A stretch of 64,000 nt of DNA from Serinus canaria (Eukaryota > Chordata > Aves > Passeriformes > Fringillidae), in NCBI RefSeq assembly GCF_022539315.1, contig NC_066317.1, positions 41,882,435-41,946,434 of the forward strand, given 5' to 3'. Of this stretch, positions 25,301 through 40,300 are shown piece after piece. Positions within the stretch are counted from its first letter, which is position 1. Every line of letters starts with the position of its first letter. Below the pieces are notes generated by a model. It searched no databases, was not told the origin of the DNA, and saw only the letters and a program-made list of their open reading frames with translations. A program made the position numbers and the translations under genes.

Positions 25301-28300
25301 AACAGAGATGAAGAGCTTCAACTTTCATGCAATCTTACATTCCATCATCCAAATGGAATGTAAGAAGCACAAATTGTAATTGAAAACACTAAGAAAGGAC
25401 AAAATGCTTTTTTGCAGTATATTACCATTAGAATCCAGAATCTTGCCAGGTAGTCTAGTGAAGACTACAGACACAAAAGCATATTAGAAAATAACTACTA
25501 CAACAGATTTTTGCCAACTTTTGGTTCCCTTCAATGAAGATTACTAGAAAAGTACTTTTAAAGGTATTAAAGAGGTTGTGGGGGAAAAAGACAACAACCA
25601 AAAATGCTGCACACAATTTCAAAAGCTCCTTATCAACTTAGCAGTTCAAGATTTGCATATTTAACTAATATCTGTGATCTTTTATTCACATAACCATGTT
25701 CCTGCTACTGAAGCATTTCAAATTCCACAGTTAAACACTAATAGAGTCAACAAACCTTTGGACATTATTCTGCTGCCAAGTCAGTTGAGTGTAACACTGG
25801 TTTAACTGATGCATAATGAGATGTATTTGTGAAGATGCAACATTATTGGGCATCATGCTATAGGGTCCTGTGAGCAAAGTCTGCAGAAGGCAAGAGAGGG
25901 TCTGTGGAAAGAAAACATGTAACAGTGACCAATCACAAAAAACAGAAGTTAGTTCTACAAAGAGTTAGAAAGAGAATAAAAGGCAAATAAGAACAGCAAA
26001 ATAACTGTTCCTCATCTACCTGCTGATCCTGCATCAAAGTTTGACAAATGCTGACACTAAATTCATGCTGTTTCTTCAACTGATTGATCTGCTCTTGCCA
26101 TCGCTCCTTTTCTTCCACATAGGAAAGCTCAGACATCCACCGAAAATTTTCCTGACGCCGCATATTTATGTTTTGCTGTTGCCTGGCCTTAGACACGGGC
26201 CGATAATTTCCATCTGCTGAAAGGGGACGGCAGTTTTTCCACCTGGGTTGGGAAAATTTGAAGAATGAGGACAAAATCAGATAATTCAAACAACTAATAA
26301 TATTTCCATTATTCAAATTATGTTTAAGTTGTGCATCAAAAACTCACATGGCACAGGCCAGCTAATTACACATGTCATTTTGTCAATCCAACATTATCCT
26401 AAACAAATGGAAACAGGAGATCCCCACCTGACTATGACTGTCAAAAAAGGAATGGCTAAGAATGTGTCTGGATCTTGTTTTTAGTATTTTCCATTACTGA
26501 TAACATGTACTCGATGAAAATAGAAGGGACCAACATAATACATTGACAAGTCCAGCCCCTGATGAGCCCACTGTCTACTAAAGTCATTTTGGTATCCAAA
26601 CCAGAAGAAATAACTGCAGATATATACATAGATTTTCATTTAGTCACACAAATGTGATTAAAGCATTTTCATTTAATCACACAAATGTTACGAAGGAAGT
26701 CAATCAGGTAAACAAGAATTAAAATTATTCACAATTAAGAAATAGTTTTCACAACTACAGAAGCCAGCAATTTAGAAGGAAAAATTTCAGTTAGTTTAAT
26801 TCTCTGAATTACTACTTTTGAAGAGACTGATCACAGCAAAAATTTCACACATTGACTATCTTTTAAGCTGATTAAAAATAAACAGGAACATCAGAAGCCA
26901 CTACCACACAACTGGAGAGCTCAATGGCAGATTTTTAATAAGACTGAAAAGAAATCACCAAGTCAGTTATACACACTGCAGCTACAAAGACTCAGACAAG
27001 AAACTGCCGCTAACAAGCAGAAAGAATTTTTCTTTGCTGTGAGGATGCCTTGTAGTTAATATAAAGCTTCTTCCACCCTCTTCCAAATACTCAGACAAGC
27101 ATCAGACCAACAAATAAGGTTACTAACCTATCTTTGTTTCCTTTACCAAAATAGGCGTTTTCTGGTATGTTGTTATTGGGATAAACAGAGAAACTGTCAT
27201 TCAAACTTGATGCATCTTCTTCCTCTTCTTCTGCCTGACCACCTCCATCAGAGAGATAACCGTCTTCATCTCCATTTTCTTCCTCTAGGGCACACTGGGT
27301 AGAACCTCCCCAGGTAGCCATTGTCCTAGTGAACATTGCAGGGTCAGGGAGAAAAGGGGTGTTTGGAAAAAGAGTATTTCTTTTTCAAGTTTATGACAAA
27401 TTATTAAAACAATCTGTTGCCAATTGCAAGTCTATCTGCAATTAATCAAGCTGCACCAAAAAGAATTGAACTGTTTTGAACATGAATCAGTAGTGTGCCC
27501 ACATGGCCAAGAAGACCATTAGCAACCTTGCCTATATCAGGAAGAGCATGGCCAGCAAGACCAGGGAGGTCACTCTTCCCCTGTACTTGGCACAAGTTAG
27601 GCTGCACCTTGAGGGCCATGTCCAGTTCTGGGCCCTGCAATTTAGAAAGCACGTTGAGATGCTGGAGCATATCCCGAGAAGGGCAACAAGGCTGGTGAAG
27701 AGACTGGAACACAAGTCCTGTGAGAAGTGGCTGAGGGAGCTGGGGTTGCTTAGCCTGGAGGAGTTTTAGGGGAGACCATATTGCTCTCTACAACTGCTTG
27801 GTAGGAGGGGTTAGCCAGGTGGGGGAGTCAGCCTCATCTCCAAGGCAACCAGTGACAGGACATGAGGACAATCTTAAGCTGAGTCAGGGGGGTTTAGGCT
27901 GGACATTAGTGATTGACTGGACACTGGAATGGACGGTCCAGGGAGGTGATTGAGTCATTGTCCCTTGAGGCATTTTAAGGATGTGGAACTCAGTGCCATG
28001 GTCTCGTTGTCAAGGTGGTATCAGGTCATAGGTTAGACTCAATCTTCAAGGCCTTTTCCAACCCAGTTGATTCTGTGATTCTCACCAATGCAAACTTGCA
28101 TTCTGCTTCTAATACTGGGACAGATAAATGAAATTACTGTCTGTTTTACTCTACTATGCTATAAAATGGGTAAAGATGAAAAAAAACCTACTCTGATAAT
28201 TTGGCATTTTCCATGCAATTTCTTCTTCTTAGGTGTTTCTTTTCCCCACTGGCAGAACAGAAGAGACTAAATATGCTGGGAAAACCCATTAAACTGGCAA

Positions 28301-31300
28301 GTTGCTAAGTAACAGTCACTTCACAAACCAAGAAATTAATTTCCTGCTCTGTTAAATCATCACATTCAGTGGTCAGATGAACACAGGAAACTGCCCCCAA
28401 CACTGAAATCCTACTAAAAAATGGAAGCACCCATGGATGAATACAAGTTAACTTGTGCTCTTACTTTTCAGTCCTGCTCTGCCGTGGAGTACACTGAGCT
28501 TCTGACCCTTCACTTTTAACAGATGCAGCAACAGCAGATATTGTTTCTGCAAGCTCTCTCCTTCTCTGATCTTCAGCCATTAAAGCTTCAAGTTGCTTTC
28601 TTCTCTGTCGCAATTCTTCTCTTAAAATCTCATGTCTTCTCATCTCAGACCATAACTGCTTGCAGTAAAATGGAAGAATTAGAATGTAATGCTAGCATAA
28701 TTTCAGGAAAGAATAAGTAATATCCAGATCAATATCAAAGACAATTTCAGGGGAAAAAGTGAAGAACGACACATTGATAAATTAGGTTTCAACAAATACT
28801 TTCATCATATTCTTGAAGGGTGACCTGCCTACAGTATACAATATCAAATGTTCACGATAAAAATTCAAAATTAATTCAACTTTCACATTCATATTTAGTA
28901 ACAATTGCTATATTTGGGAGAGAATGTCTTGCCACTTCAAGTCAGTATTTCCTTTTTTCCAGAAACAAAATAAAGAAATTATACATGCTTTGTTAAAATA
29001 GCTACTACTCCACTCCCCAGGCCAGCTACTTAAAATGCGTCCAAGCAAACTGTAACGTCTTTCTAAACCCTTTAAAAGCCACTGCATATCAAGTATGAAA
29101 TACCTCACTGCCTACTGGTAATGATTCATCACACTCAAATAAAGGCTTGCCAGCTGTGTTACACTCATTCGTGGCTGGAGTTGATGTTGCTTGTGAAGTC
29201 TGTCTATTTGCTGGACAGTTACCCAGGCCAGCTGACAACTGAAAGAGAAAGCAAAATGGCAAAATAGAATATAATAGCTTTCTAAAACTTACCTGCAGTT
29301 AAAACTCAACATAGTTAAGTCCTTTATGAGGTTAGAAAAATCCTAGGAAAACGATTTTTGAATCAAGGCTTAATATTTATTTCAAAAGTTACCCAGGAAT
29401 CAACAAAACTTATGTATTATTATATAATGTTCTAGATGCACAGTATTGAAAATTTACTGCTCACTTCACAGAAAGAAGTTAATCTTCAAAGACCATGAAA
29501 AATAGTAAAGCCCTGTAGAGTTAAGTTAAAATGCAATGATGAAGTGTTAATCACATATACAAGACACAGCATCGCTCCAAAATACCAGCAAATGACTACT
29601 AAGAGAAATAAAGAAGCAGTGACTGACCAGTATGGACAGACATATTTCATGCTAAAAATAAGACAGAAGGTTCTGTATCTTTGAAGACTCTGTCAAAGGT
29701 TTGAAGACAAAACACAGTGAAATTAACCACTGAACAAGAACCATTGCAAAGTGAATGACATAAGCAGAACTCTAGGTTTAAAAATCCATCTGCTTATATT
29801 ATACAAGCATCACCAATTTTAAGTTTTTTCCAATTTTCATAGGGAAAAAACGGTGACCAAGGTATTTTTTTGTTTTTTTGCTCAACACCTTACGACAGCA
29901 AAGAAATACATTCTACCTACTTGAAGGTCAGGACAAGCTTTCTGCAACACTTGAATTTTTTCCTGGATTTCAAACAGTTTTCTTCTTTCTTCTTGTAACT
30001 GCTTAAGCTCCCGTTGCTGCTGCTGAAGTTTAGCTTCATAGAACTTCTCTCTGTGTAAATAAGTTACCCACGTGTTACTTGGCAAAAAGTTGCCTAAAGC
30101 ACAGCTCTACCATCTGACAAAGGCTTACCTTGCTTTTTCATTCAGTCGCACATCTTTTTTTAACTTGTTGGAACTTGCTCGGACATTGTTTGGTTGTTGC
30201 TTTGTCTCTTCCACCTCACCCAACAAGTCACCAATATTAGACGCATTTGCAACTGCTCCTTGAGGCTCTGGATCATCATCCTAAAAGGATGTCAGAAAGG
30301 CAATTAGACAATTTTTAGGTTGATAAAGAAAAAATGTAACATAGCTAGTTTCTCAAGTTTGTCTGGTTTAATTTTTTCAGAACTAATCAGTCTCTTTATC
30401 TCTAGTACAAACCAAGAACTGAGAAGTCATTATCACCATGGCATCATGACTTTAAGATAAATTGAGTTAATGAGAGAATTTAAAGTTATTTAACTCAACC
30501 TCAACAATTGAAACTTCCACTCTAAATGTAAATAATTTGTCTCATTCTTGAAGCACAAACCACTTGCCTGTGACTCAGTGGACAGAAACATACAAGCATA
30601 TGAAGAAAGAACAAGGAGGAACAGAAGGAGACTGAGGTGAACAACACTGCCTATTTACTGCAATCAGTGAACTTAAATATTATTATTAACAATAACAAAA
30701 CTACTCTTGAAAACTAAATCTGAAATATTTTGGAGGAAGTCCTACTGGTTTTGTATTCTGCTTTTATTTTTTTCATAATTTCTGTATTTTCAGTTCTCAA
30801 ACTGAAAATATGAAAGCTATAGCCACTGCTGCTTTTGTTTTCCAATGTAATCATTCTTCATAAAGACTGTGCTGAACAGGAGAGACCACTGGTGACCAAG
30901 AATGACACAGCTCACAAACCTACGGTATCTTTGCTGAGGTTACATACACATAACAAGCCTTGGAAATATGAGTAAAGATACGCCATTAATTAGTCTTTTT
31001 ATCAAGGAAGCTGCTGAATCATCTCTAATTCAGGTGTACACCACTGCACAGTTAGCATCTGTATAGTGATGATAAAAACAACACTGATCTAGATGCTGAG
31101 AAATAATACAGGAGTATTATCTTAAAATAACAAATTTGTGTTTATATTCTTGCTATTGTAAAACATAGGTTTCAACTGAGCTTGATTTTAAAGTCCTCAC
31201 ACAAAGCCTTTTCATTTCTGATACACCTCTGTGTATCCAGTATGCAGACATTACAGCAGATGGTGATCAAATGTGAGCATTCTGAAGGGACTATAGATCC

Positions 31301-34300
31301 ATGACATTGTGCTACTAACATCACTAAATTAGCATGAGATATTCTAAATTAAAAACACTTCCAACTTAGAGCTGGCCCTCAAAACTCTCAAAATAAACAA
31401 AACCACTGCCTCCAAACCAAAATACTGCAAGTCAAATACCTTACAACATCCAAATATTTTAATGAAAAATGTTCCTCATTGATCAAACGTTGTAAAACCT
31501 AGGGCTCAAAAACCTAAATATGTTGAATGCTGAGTATAATCTTAAAAATGTCTAATATTTAAAAAAATAATACTTATCTACTTCTTGGTTTGTATTTTGT
31601 AATCCAGTGCTAAGGTTAAATATAAAGACCACTGTTCTCTTAGGCTAGCATCCTCCAAGAAAATCACTGAATTTAACTCCAGAAGTAGCACCTTTGAAAT
31701 CAGGAAAATCAAACAGTATCCCTTTTTCCCCAGACTACAAATAAGCATTTTAAATGTTGCATTAAGCAGTTTTTCCCTATTAGAAAGTACAGACAACACA
31801 AAACAATGAATGCTAAGTTTTTGTGCACAAGTTTATATTTGTAACATACCTGCACCATGGCAGCAAGGTTTTGTAACTGTCTAAGCTTCTGTTTTGCAGC
31901 TATAAGCCTATTGATCTTCTGCTCAAACTCAGCATCTCCAGCCACATCACCCAGGCTGCTTCTGTGACTAGACATGGAATCTTCACTAACTCGATCTTCC
32001 ACTTCATCATCTTCACCTTGGGGTAGATCAAGGCGTTTGTCATTCTCCCTATTATGACAGTCTGGAAAGAGGGAGAGGAGGAAACCAAACAATACCAAAG
32101 AAAGACACGTTACTGAACTTCTGAAGTCCACTGTAATTAATGGGCATTAGAAAAATATTAGCTTAATGATAAGGCTCTTGAATATTCTGTGCATCAAACA
32201 AGGATCTCCCAAACTCTGTGCAATTATCAGAGTTATTTGCACTAAGAAGTAAAATGACTGGAAGATTTCAGAACATACCTAAAGCAGAAGACATGTTTAG
32301 AGTTCTTATATTAGCAGCAGATCGGTTGTTTATTTCACAGTCTGTATTAAGATGTCTTCCATCTCTGTTATTAGCTCCACACTGTACATTTGAGTTGCTA
32401 TTTATTTCACTCCAACTACTGATTCCTTGAGGGTTTCTAGAGTGAAATAAATTACTCATGTTAACTTTTTAAAAACTGGAATGGATACAATTTTATTTAA
32501 GTCTTTTTCTACCTACCTTTTTTAGGAATAGGTGTTCTGGCCCCTCATCCTAAAAAAACCCAACAAAACCCCCAAACGAACAAACTCCAACCCCATATAA
32601 AACCCATCCAGACTTTGGGAGGTTTTCCATATTCATCTCACCAACAGATTACTTTTTTTTAAAACAATCAAAGCAGCTTTAAATTATCCCCTGCTAGATC
32701 TGCAACAATACATTAGGTCTTACAGGTATATGTATATACTATAAAAGCTTCATATGATGCATAGCTAAGTCACTGTTCATTTCTACCAGGCAAAGATCCT
32801 CAATGCATACAGGTGCCATATTATAGCTGTAAACTGAAAGGTTTTTTACTCCAATTCTCTAGTCTAAGACTGTAATCTTCTACTGAAATTTCACACACAT
32901 AATTCAGTACTTAAACCCAAAGGAATTACATATTTTTGAAGTCTTAGAGTGATTTTCTAAATGTTCATGCTAATCTAAATAAATAAGACATCAAGGATTA
33001 GATAATTATTGAATATCTGTGTAACAGTTACCTCAAATGAAAAAATCTGTAATTTTGTTAATGTAATAAGCACAGATTTAAGTTACTTCTGGTTGACTCA
33101 AATAAAATATTGCAGGTTTCCTGAAGCAACAACTCAGCTATAAAGACTTTGGATAACAGAAAATACAACAACCTAATATTTGTAACAGGCTGGGGATCCT
33201 CATGTTCAGAATCACTTTCTGATTCTTCTGTTTCTTCCTCCTCCTTAGTGTTTTCATTCACAGCATCTGCCATCATATCAGACGTCTGCTCATAGTAGTG
33301 AACTAACTCACGTAACTCATTCAGTCTCTTACGAACCTCATTCAGCTTCCTGAGGAGGAAAAAAAGAGTATTTAATCTGTTTTGCTGTATTATGCTAATC
33401 AACATAGAGTTAAAAAGAATATATGTACTCTAAAGTTCTTAGAGTTTATTGCCAGTTTTCAAGCTATATGAATTTTACATTTGAAAAACTGTGAACTCAG
33501 TTAACTGTATTAGATTGTTTACTAAGTAATCTTTAACACTAAATTAGGTAGATGAAAAATGGAAACAGTTACTTAACACAAAACTTATTAAAAAAAATAA
33601 CACTCCAAATTACTAAAGCAAACACTGAAAAAAAATTAAAGAACTTTTACTGAAGCTTTTCTGTTGGATTTAGATTTTCATCCTCTTCACTCTCATTTTG
33701 AGAAACCAGGGAATCAGGAGGATAGGGAGCAGATGCCAGACTGTTTGGTTCACCATTGACAACAGTTACTATGCCTACAGGACCAGAAGCAGCTGAAGTT
33801 GTACTTCTTTGATCAACACTCCTTTGAGGAGAACTTGAAGCAGGAAAAACTACAGATAAGAAATACAGTTTATGTGAACAATTCGTAATAAGGAATCTGC
33901 TTAACTGAATTATATTAAAATAATGACAGAAAACATTATCAATAGACAAAACAGCAGTTAATAACTTCTTTCCTTAGCAAAATAAAACCTTTTTTCTTAA
34001 GTTTCATTGCATGCAATGTCAATAGGCAGTGAGTAATAAGGTGGCTTTTGTAAACAAGATTTCAGTCATTCCCTTTTAGCTTTATCAAATGTCAGAAGTA
34101 GAAGCTTTCATGCTGTGAATCTGCCCATAGAGTTTTTCCAAGGGTTTACTTACGGCTACATTGCTTTTTTTATAAAAATTTAACATTTTAGAATTTTGAT
34201 CAAAAGAAAAATCCTAGCAAGTTTTTCACCTCTGCTAAATTCTCTTGTCTATTTGCTGTACAACAAACTGGATGTTTGCCTCTTCCAGCTACATGAAATC

Positions 34301-37300
34301 ATATCCAGATATGTTCATACTATATGCCTTAAATACATACAGAAAAATTGGGGTACAGTAACCTAACTATTAAATCAGCATGTCCTTCTCCAAGCACATG
34401 CTTCAAGGCCTCATTTCTCAATGCTAACCAGAATATGCTGTGAGCACTCCTCAGAAGTTTTCAGACACAGGACAAATGTCACCAGTACAAATGCATTGTT
34501 AGATACAGAGTGAGAACAAGAAGACAAGTCTGCATCAATAAGCAGAATACAAAGCCATTAAAAGAAAAGGCCAAAGCTCTAGTCTAGTCAGACAGGTAAG
34601 GCCCCCTAGAATGGCCTGTGATTGAAGTCCCTGCCACAAGTGCACATGAAAGCCTTCTGACAGAGAGGGAGCAAAGGCATATTGCCATAAAGCTACTAAC
34701 ACATGAAGTGCCGAATAGACAAATGCAAAGATACTTTGATAAAAACACACAAAGCTCAAGTTCATATGGCTCTTTTTTTCACAAGCCAGATGTGTCACAG
34801 ACAAGCCTTGAAGAAGAAACTCATCATCACAGAAGTCAACTTCAGTATTATAAACAAAAGTGCTAATACAGTCATCATCATTAAGCACCAAGATGCTCAT
34901 CATCACTTGTAGAGTTTTTTGTTAAGACAGAAACTTATACAGCATTAAAAACCATTTACATTAATATTGCCCCAGCAGTTTTTATCACCAGCATTTCACT
35001 GACCAATTGCAATCTTAAAGACAATGTTACAAAACATGCATATTAAAAACATGGTATTAATGAAAAAAATATAGTTCTGCCTATATTGACTTACAGGAAG
35101 AGTTATTTAGATGTTGGTCACGAAGTGTATGAAGTTCTCCTAATAGTTTGTCCATCTTTTGCTTTTTACCCTGCAACATTCGCATCTTGTTAAAAAGCTG
35201 TGCCTTCTCATCTGACTGGTGTTCACACATTGAAGAGTTTCTGCTTTGTGAAATCTCTCTGGTAAGTGAGAGGCTTTCTGCTTGCCTTCTATTGTCAGGC
35301 ACAGACTGTGTCTAAAAAGAGTAATTCCATTTTATTCAGAGTACTATAAAAAAGTAGTAAATTGTAAGAAACAAAAAGCTTTCTTATGGACCTTTTATAC
35401 GCAACACCAGAATCAACACCAAAACAAATAATATTATAAAGGGAAATATACTGAAAACATTCTAATGACATCCCAATAATACACTGAGTTAATAAATTCC
35501 AATAAAGAAACTACTTCTCTAGACTTGAATGGAAACCTATGAAACACAAAGCATAGATCCGTCAGCTAATAACCCTTAAAAACTTTCAAGTTTGCTGAGT
35601 TCTCAAGTTTGGGGGGAACTCTGATAGCTTCACTAGCAGAGATATACACACAGATGAGCAAGACAAACATTGAACTGCATTGTTAAATAGAATAAAAACT
35701 GATAATGGCAAAATCTGTACAGCACAATCTCAAGACTAACCTGAGAATCATGAAGTTGGTTGTGAAAGCGTTGAATTAAGTCATTCAATTCTTCATTCAG
35801 TTCTGATGTAAGACTCACTCCTGACACACTACCTGTAGTTTCTGTTACAACTGGGCATACAGAAAAAGGGGGAAATATAAATATTTTTCCACAACAATGA
35901 AATAAAGACTATTTAAATAAAAATGTGTGGTTTAGCAATATCTGACCCTCTAAAAATACAGCACGTATTTTTAATTTTGTGTCCTTTCCACCAGCTTTAC
36001 TCTTGAAAGATGATTCCTGCTACAAAAATACTAACAAGACAACTCAGAGCTGCTTTGTAAGGGACCACAGAAAAAGACCTAAGCCTTGCTCAGTGTGTTG
36101 CTAAAAAGGTCAGAGCAAAATGAAAACAACCAATTTGTCTAAGACTGATAGAAATTTATTAAAAATAATGCTGCAATTTTTTAATAAAGCTAAACTAACA
36201 GTGCAGGTAATTTCACTTTCTCAAAATAATAAATTAACATGACACCAAGCTTTCATATTGGTGTAAGCTGCAATATTTATATCTGCAAGTGGTGTCTTGG
36301 AAGTTTTTTCTTCAAGAAGCCTTATGAGAGAAATAAATTTAAAAGAAAGCTTTTTGCCTTTGCCTCAAAGTTCATATTCAAACAATACTAAATATGCAAG
36401 AGGCAGTTGAAAGATCCAAATGATTCTGTTTCCCCCCAAATACAAACCAACAGCTCATAAGAAAGTCAAACACAAATATTTTCCCCAGAGATTATGACTT
36501 CATTACACACAAAGTAATGAAGTCATGAATTTGAATCTTAACAGTGAGTAGACCAAATCTTAGGAGAAAAACCCATGCTTTTAGGATTTTACAGGTAAAC
36601 CACAGTAATCTGCTCTGGGTTTTTAAATAACACATCATTTCATAATGTTACATTGTCAACTCTTCAGAAACAGAAGAGGCTTTGCAATAAAAAAAACCTT
36701 TTTAATATGTATTTCACAATTCCAGCTTTAATCATTCAGATAGCATGCTAACATGATATAAAGACACCATCATTCCACATACCAGAATCATCCAGAACAG
36801 CAATGGCTTGCTCTGCTTTATGCTGCAAAGCAAGAAGAGCTGCCTGTCTTCCTTGAAGAGCCTTCAATTCCTCCTGCTGTTGTAGCATCCTTTTCAATAA
36901 ATCATGCTGTTTCTTCAAGTTTTCCAATTCTTCTTTAGCTTCCTGTTGAGGATCTCTGGCCTGCAAGAGATGGAGAAACATTACCATAACTACAACCATT
37001 TATCTGTTGAGAACTAGGTAAAGAAGTGTCAAAGCAAGAACAACTTGCATATAAATTAACAGCCTGGTTAATGGAAAAAAGTAAAAATGAAACAGCTCCA
37101 CCTTTCTGATTGCCCTTTATTTAAAAAATATCCTCAGACATCCAACAGGAAGAAGCCTGTACCACCAAGATGTGCTTAAGTTTTCTTTTCCTTTACAAAG
37201 CCAGTCAGCTGCCCTAATGTGACCCAAAGACTAACCAAAGCCTCCCTCTGTCTTTTAAATCATAACAGAGGGTATTAACCTTTAAGACTGCTAAAGGTAA

Positions 37301-40300
37301 GCAAGGTAAGGCATTGCATCATGGAGCTATATAAAACACAAGATCTCAATTGATTTACTGGCCTAAAAACCTCTAAAATTTTCAGAATAATGTTTTGGGC
37401 AGTAACTAATTTCTAACCTATAATGTGTTTAGTTCTGTGTGCTGTCTGTATGGCATTGATACTAGAATACGTCAGGTTTGCGTAAATCAATTCCATAACA
37501 AAAACATGCATAGAACCCTGTCTACACTGTTTTCAAACAGTATTTTTAAATAGTTCTGAAAAAATGAAAGCATGCTGAGCAGGTAAATTTAATTAAAACT
37601 CAGTTATTTTCCTCATTCAGTGCTAATTAGGAGCTGAAGATTTGCATCAAAACTTCTACTCAAATTAAAGATTTTAATGAGACATCCACAGATAAGATCC
37701 TGATCCTATCTGAAGTTGCATTGTTGCATTTTGCACATGAAATAATGAAAAATAACAAGCATTTACAAAGAACACTACTAACTTGAAAGCATAATCTTCT
37801 ATCCATATAGTATTAAGTTTCTAAAATAGAAAATTCAGTCCAAATACTCTGCATCAAATGTCAGAATGGAAGCAGGTATCTTATTAACTAGTTCTAGGTA
37901 CTAAGGAGTGCTCAAGTTTCCAGCAGAGAAAGCTGAAAGCATCCAGAATTCTAAACTCAAAGTGTAACTAAAAGATGCACTGCAACTAACACTGATAATT
38001 GCTGTTTAACTCTCCACCTTTCATATAAACAGCAGAGTAGAGTCAAAATAGATCACACACTGAAATCAGCACAGGAAGGAACAAGGGGAAGAAAGGGAAC
38101 AAAGGTATATGTCTCAGCCTCACTCACCTATGAAATAATCCAGGCTTTATCTAAAGTACCAGATTTGTTTGAGTTCATGAAAATTGCGTTAACTAATTTT
38201 TCAAACTTAGTTCTACATTTAGACTAGTAAGCTTGACAAAACATTTAAGTCTTTTATTTTTGGGGAAAAAAAATGATTGAATTAAAGACTTTGTAAAAAT
38301 TAAATCACAGGAAGAACAATGATATAGACAAACTCATAATGGGTAAGAAAAGATGCTTTAGACACTGAGCCTCTTAAAGGTTTCCTCCTTCCAACCAAAT
38401 ATTGGTATGAACAGCTACAGAAAAACACTTGTGGAACAAGTTAAGGCTACTAATTTCTAATTTGTCTTCTGTATTTGGTATTAGTTTAAATGTGCATTGG
38501 CAAACTATTAGTGTAACCATGACAAGTGCCTGAAAGTCATATCTACAATGTTTTCCCAAGAAGGGAACAACAAAACTTAGAAAGATGATCTACATAAAAT
38601 CATAAAACCTGCTGTACAGTTACATCAATGCCAACTTTCAATGCTAACAATTTAGAAGAAAAAGTTGTGAAACATTTCTATTCAAAGAAAAAATATTCTT
38701 GGCAAAGTAGACTATTTCATGAAAAGATAGCTGAATACAGATAAGCAATCCAGTGGGAACATTCACTGTAAGTAACACGTACATTTAAAGCAATTAATAA
38801 GGGAGATGAGGGGATGGAGAAGACTAGCCTATATAAACCCTATTTGAGGCTAAAGTAACATTTTGAAGTGTACCTTTGAAAGCAATCCAAGATCCTGGCT
38901 ATTAATCCCACAAGGCCAGATTTCCCTGTCATTCAGAGCAGCTCTCTCTCTTTTCCCTTTAGGGCTTGGTGTAACATCAATGTCTGTAACCTGTTCTCGT
39001 GCAGCTGAATTCCCTAGTTTGTCCTCAATGCGGGGCCGACAACTCAAACTAAAAGATACCTCCTATATTGAATAGTTTAGTATGTTAGAATTTGAAAATG
39101 TGCTCCAACTTAGCATGCATTTTTAAGTTACAAACCTACCCACTTTATCTTGTCAAATAATGAAAACTAGTATCAAATAACATCTACTAAAGAGTGAAGA
39201 CAATTTTAGTCATTCATAGAATTTGCACAACAATAAAGCTCCATACAGCAATCAACATTATATGATCAGAAGTATGCACTCTGCATGTAAAATATTCAAG
39301 CTGCATGTAAAGAGAGCTTAGATGCAAAATTAGGAGCCAAACAAAAAACTTAAGTGCAAATTTTGCAAATATTGAGACAACTGCAAGTTTACATGGACAC
39401 TTCTTAAAAAACCTAAGTGTCTTTTTCTACATTTTCCAAATTTAATTTTTTTTTAAGTTAAAAGTGCATCTTCCATGTCTATAAATTTATTTCCTTACAG
39501 AGACAGAAAGCGTTCTTATAAAGCTAAAAATAATTACAAAAGCTTCTTAATGTTTTAACTATTTTATTTCCAAGCAGGTATAGTCTCCTTATCCATAGGA
39601 CATTCAGTGTGCTAACTGGCCAGAAAGAGTACCTGCTCTCTGGTACTTTTCTTCAGTATAATAGAACAGCAGACACAAAACTTAAGTTATTAAAATGCTT
39701 TTGTATCTACTACAAGATACGTTTACAATGTTTAGAAAAAAAAAGCTTTTATAAATAGAAAGGAAGATTGGATTGTTTTATCTCAGCATTAAATTCAGAA
39801 CATATTTTCTGAAGAGGTGCCCATCTTTCCAAGAAATGAGAGAAACTTCTGTGTTATGTCAACACTTCTGTCTTATCACTAGAAAGATGCTTGGACAATG
39901 GCCCACTAATGATACATTTCTAACCCCCCCCCTCACCCAACACCCAAAAATTTTCCCCACTAACAGAAACAAACCTAGAGATGCAAAATTGTATAGAAAG
40001 TTATTTCTTCCTACATCAAGTGAGTGAATTCTCTGCCAAAACACACATTTAATTGTTCATTGTACTTTGAACAAAGAATAAAGATTTAAAGGATTCTTCA
40101 GATTGTTGTTGTGACAGAATCATTACTTTTTTTCTCATATTAAAAATATAAATCCACACATGCATGGATACCTCCTGAATGGAGTGTATTAGGGATACAC
40201 TATTTACTATTAAATAGTAAATAGGGATTTACTATTTTTAATTCGAACTGCAGATTATGACACTATCATAAGACCCATGAAAAAACCAAAATAAAGCCCT

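Noticed and set aside
27446..27769. Open frames on both strands at 27.4-27.8 kb
   Set aside because: They lie inside a decayed CR1 LINE end and are broken; not host genes.
34535..34906. 123-codon - strand frame in the PCM1 intron between coding exons 8 and 9
   Set aside because: No splice sites in phase with PCM1 and no recognisable domain.
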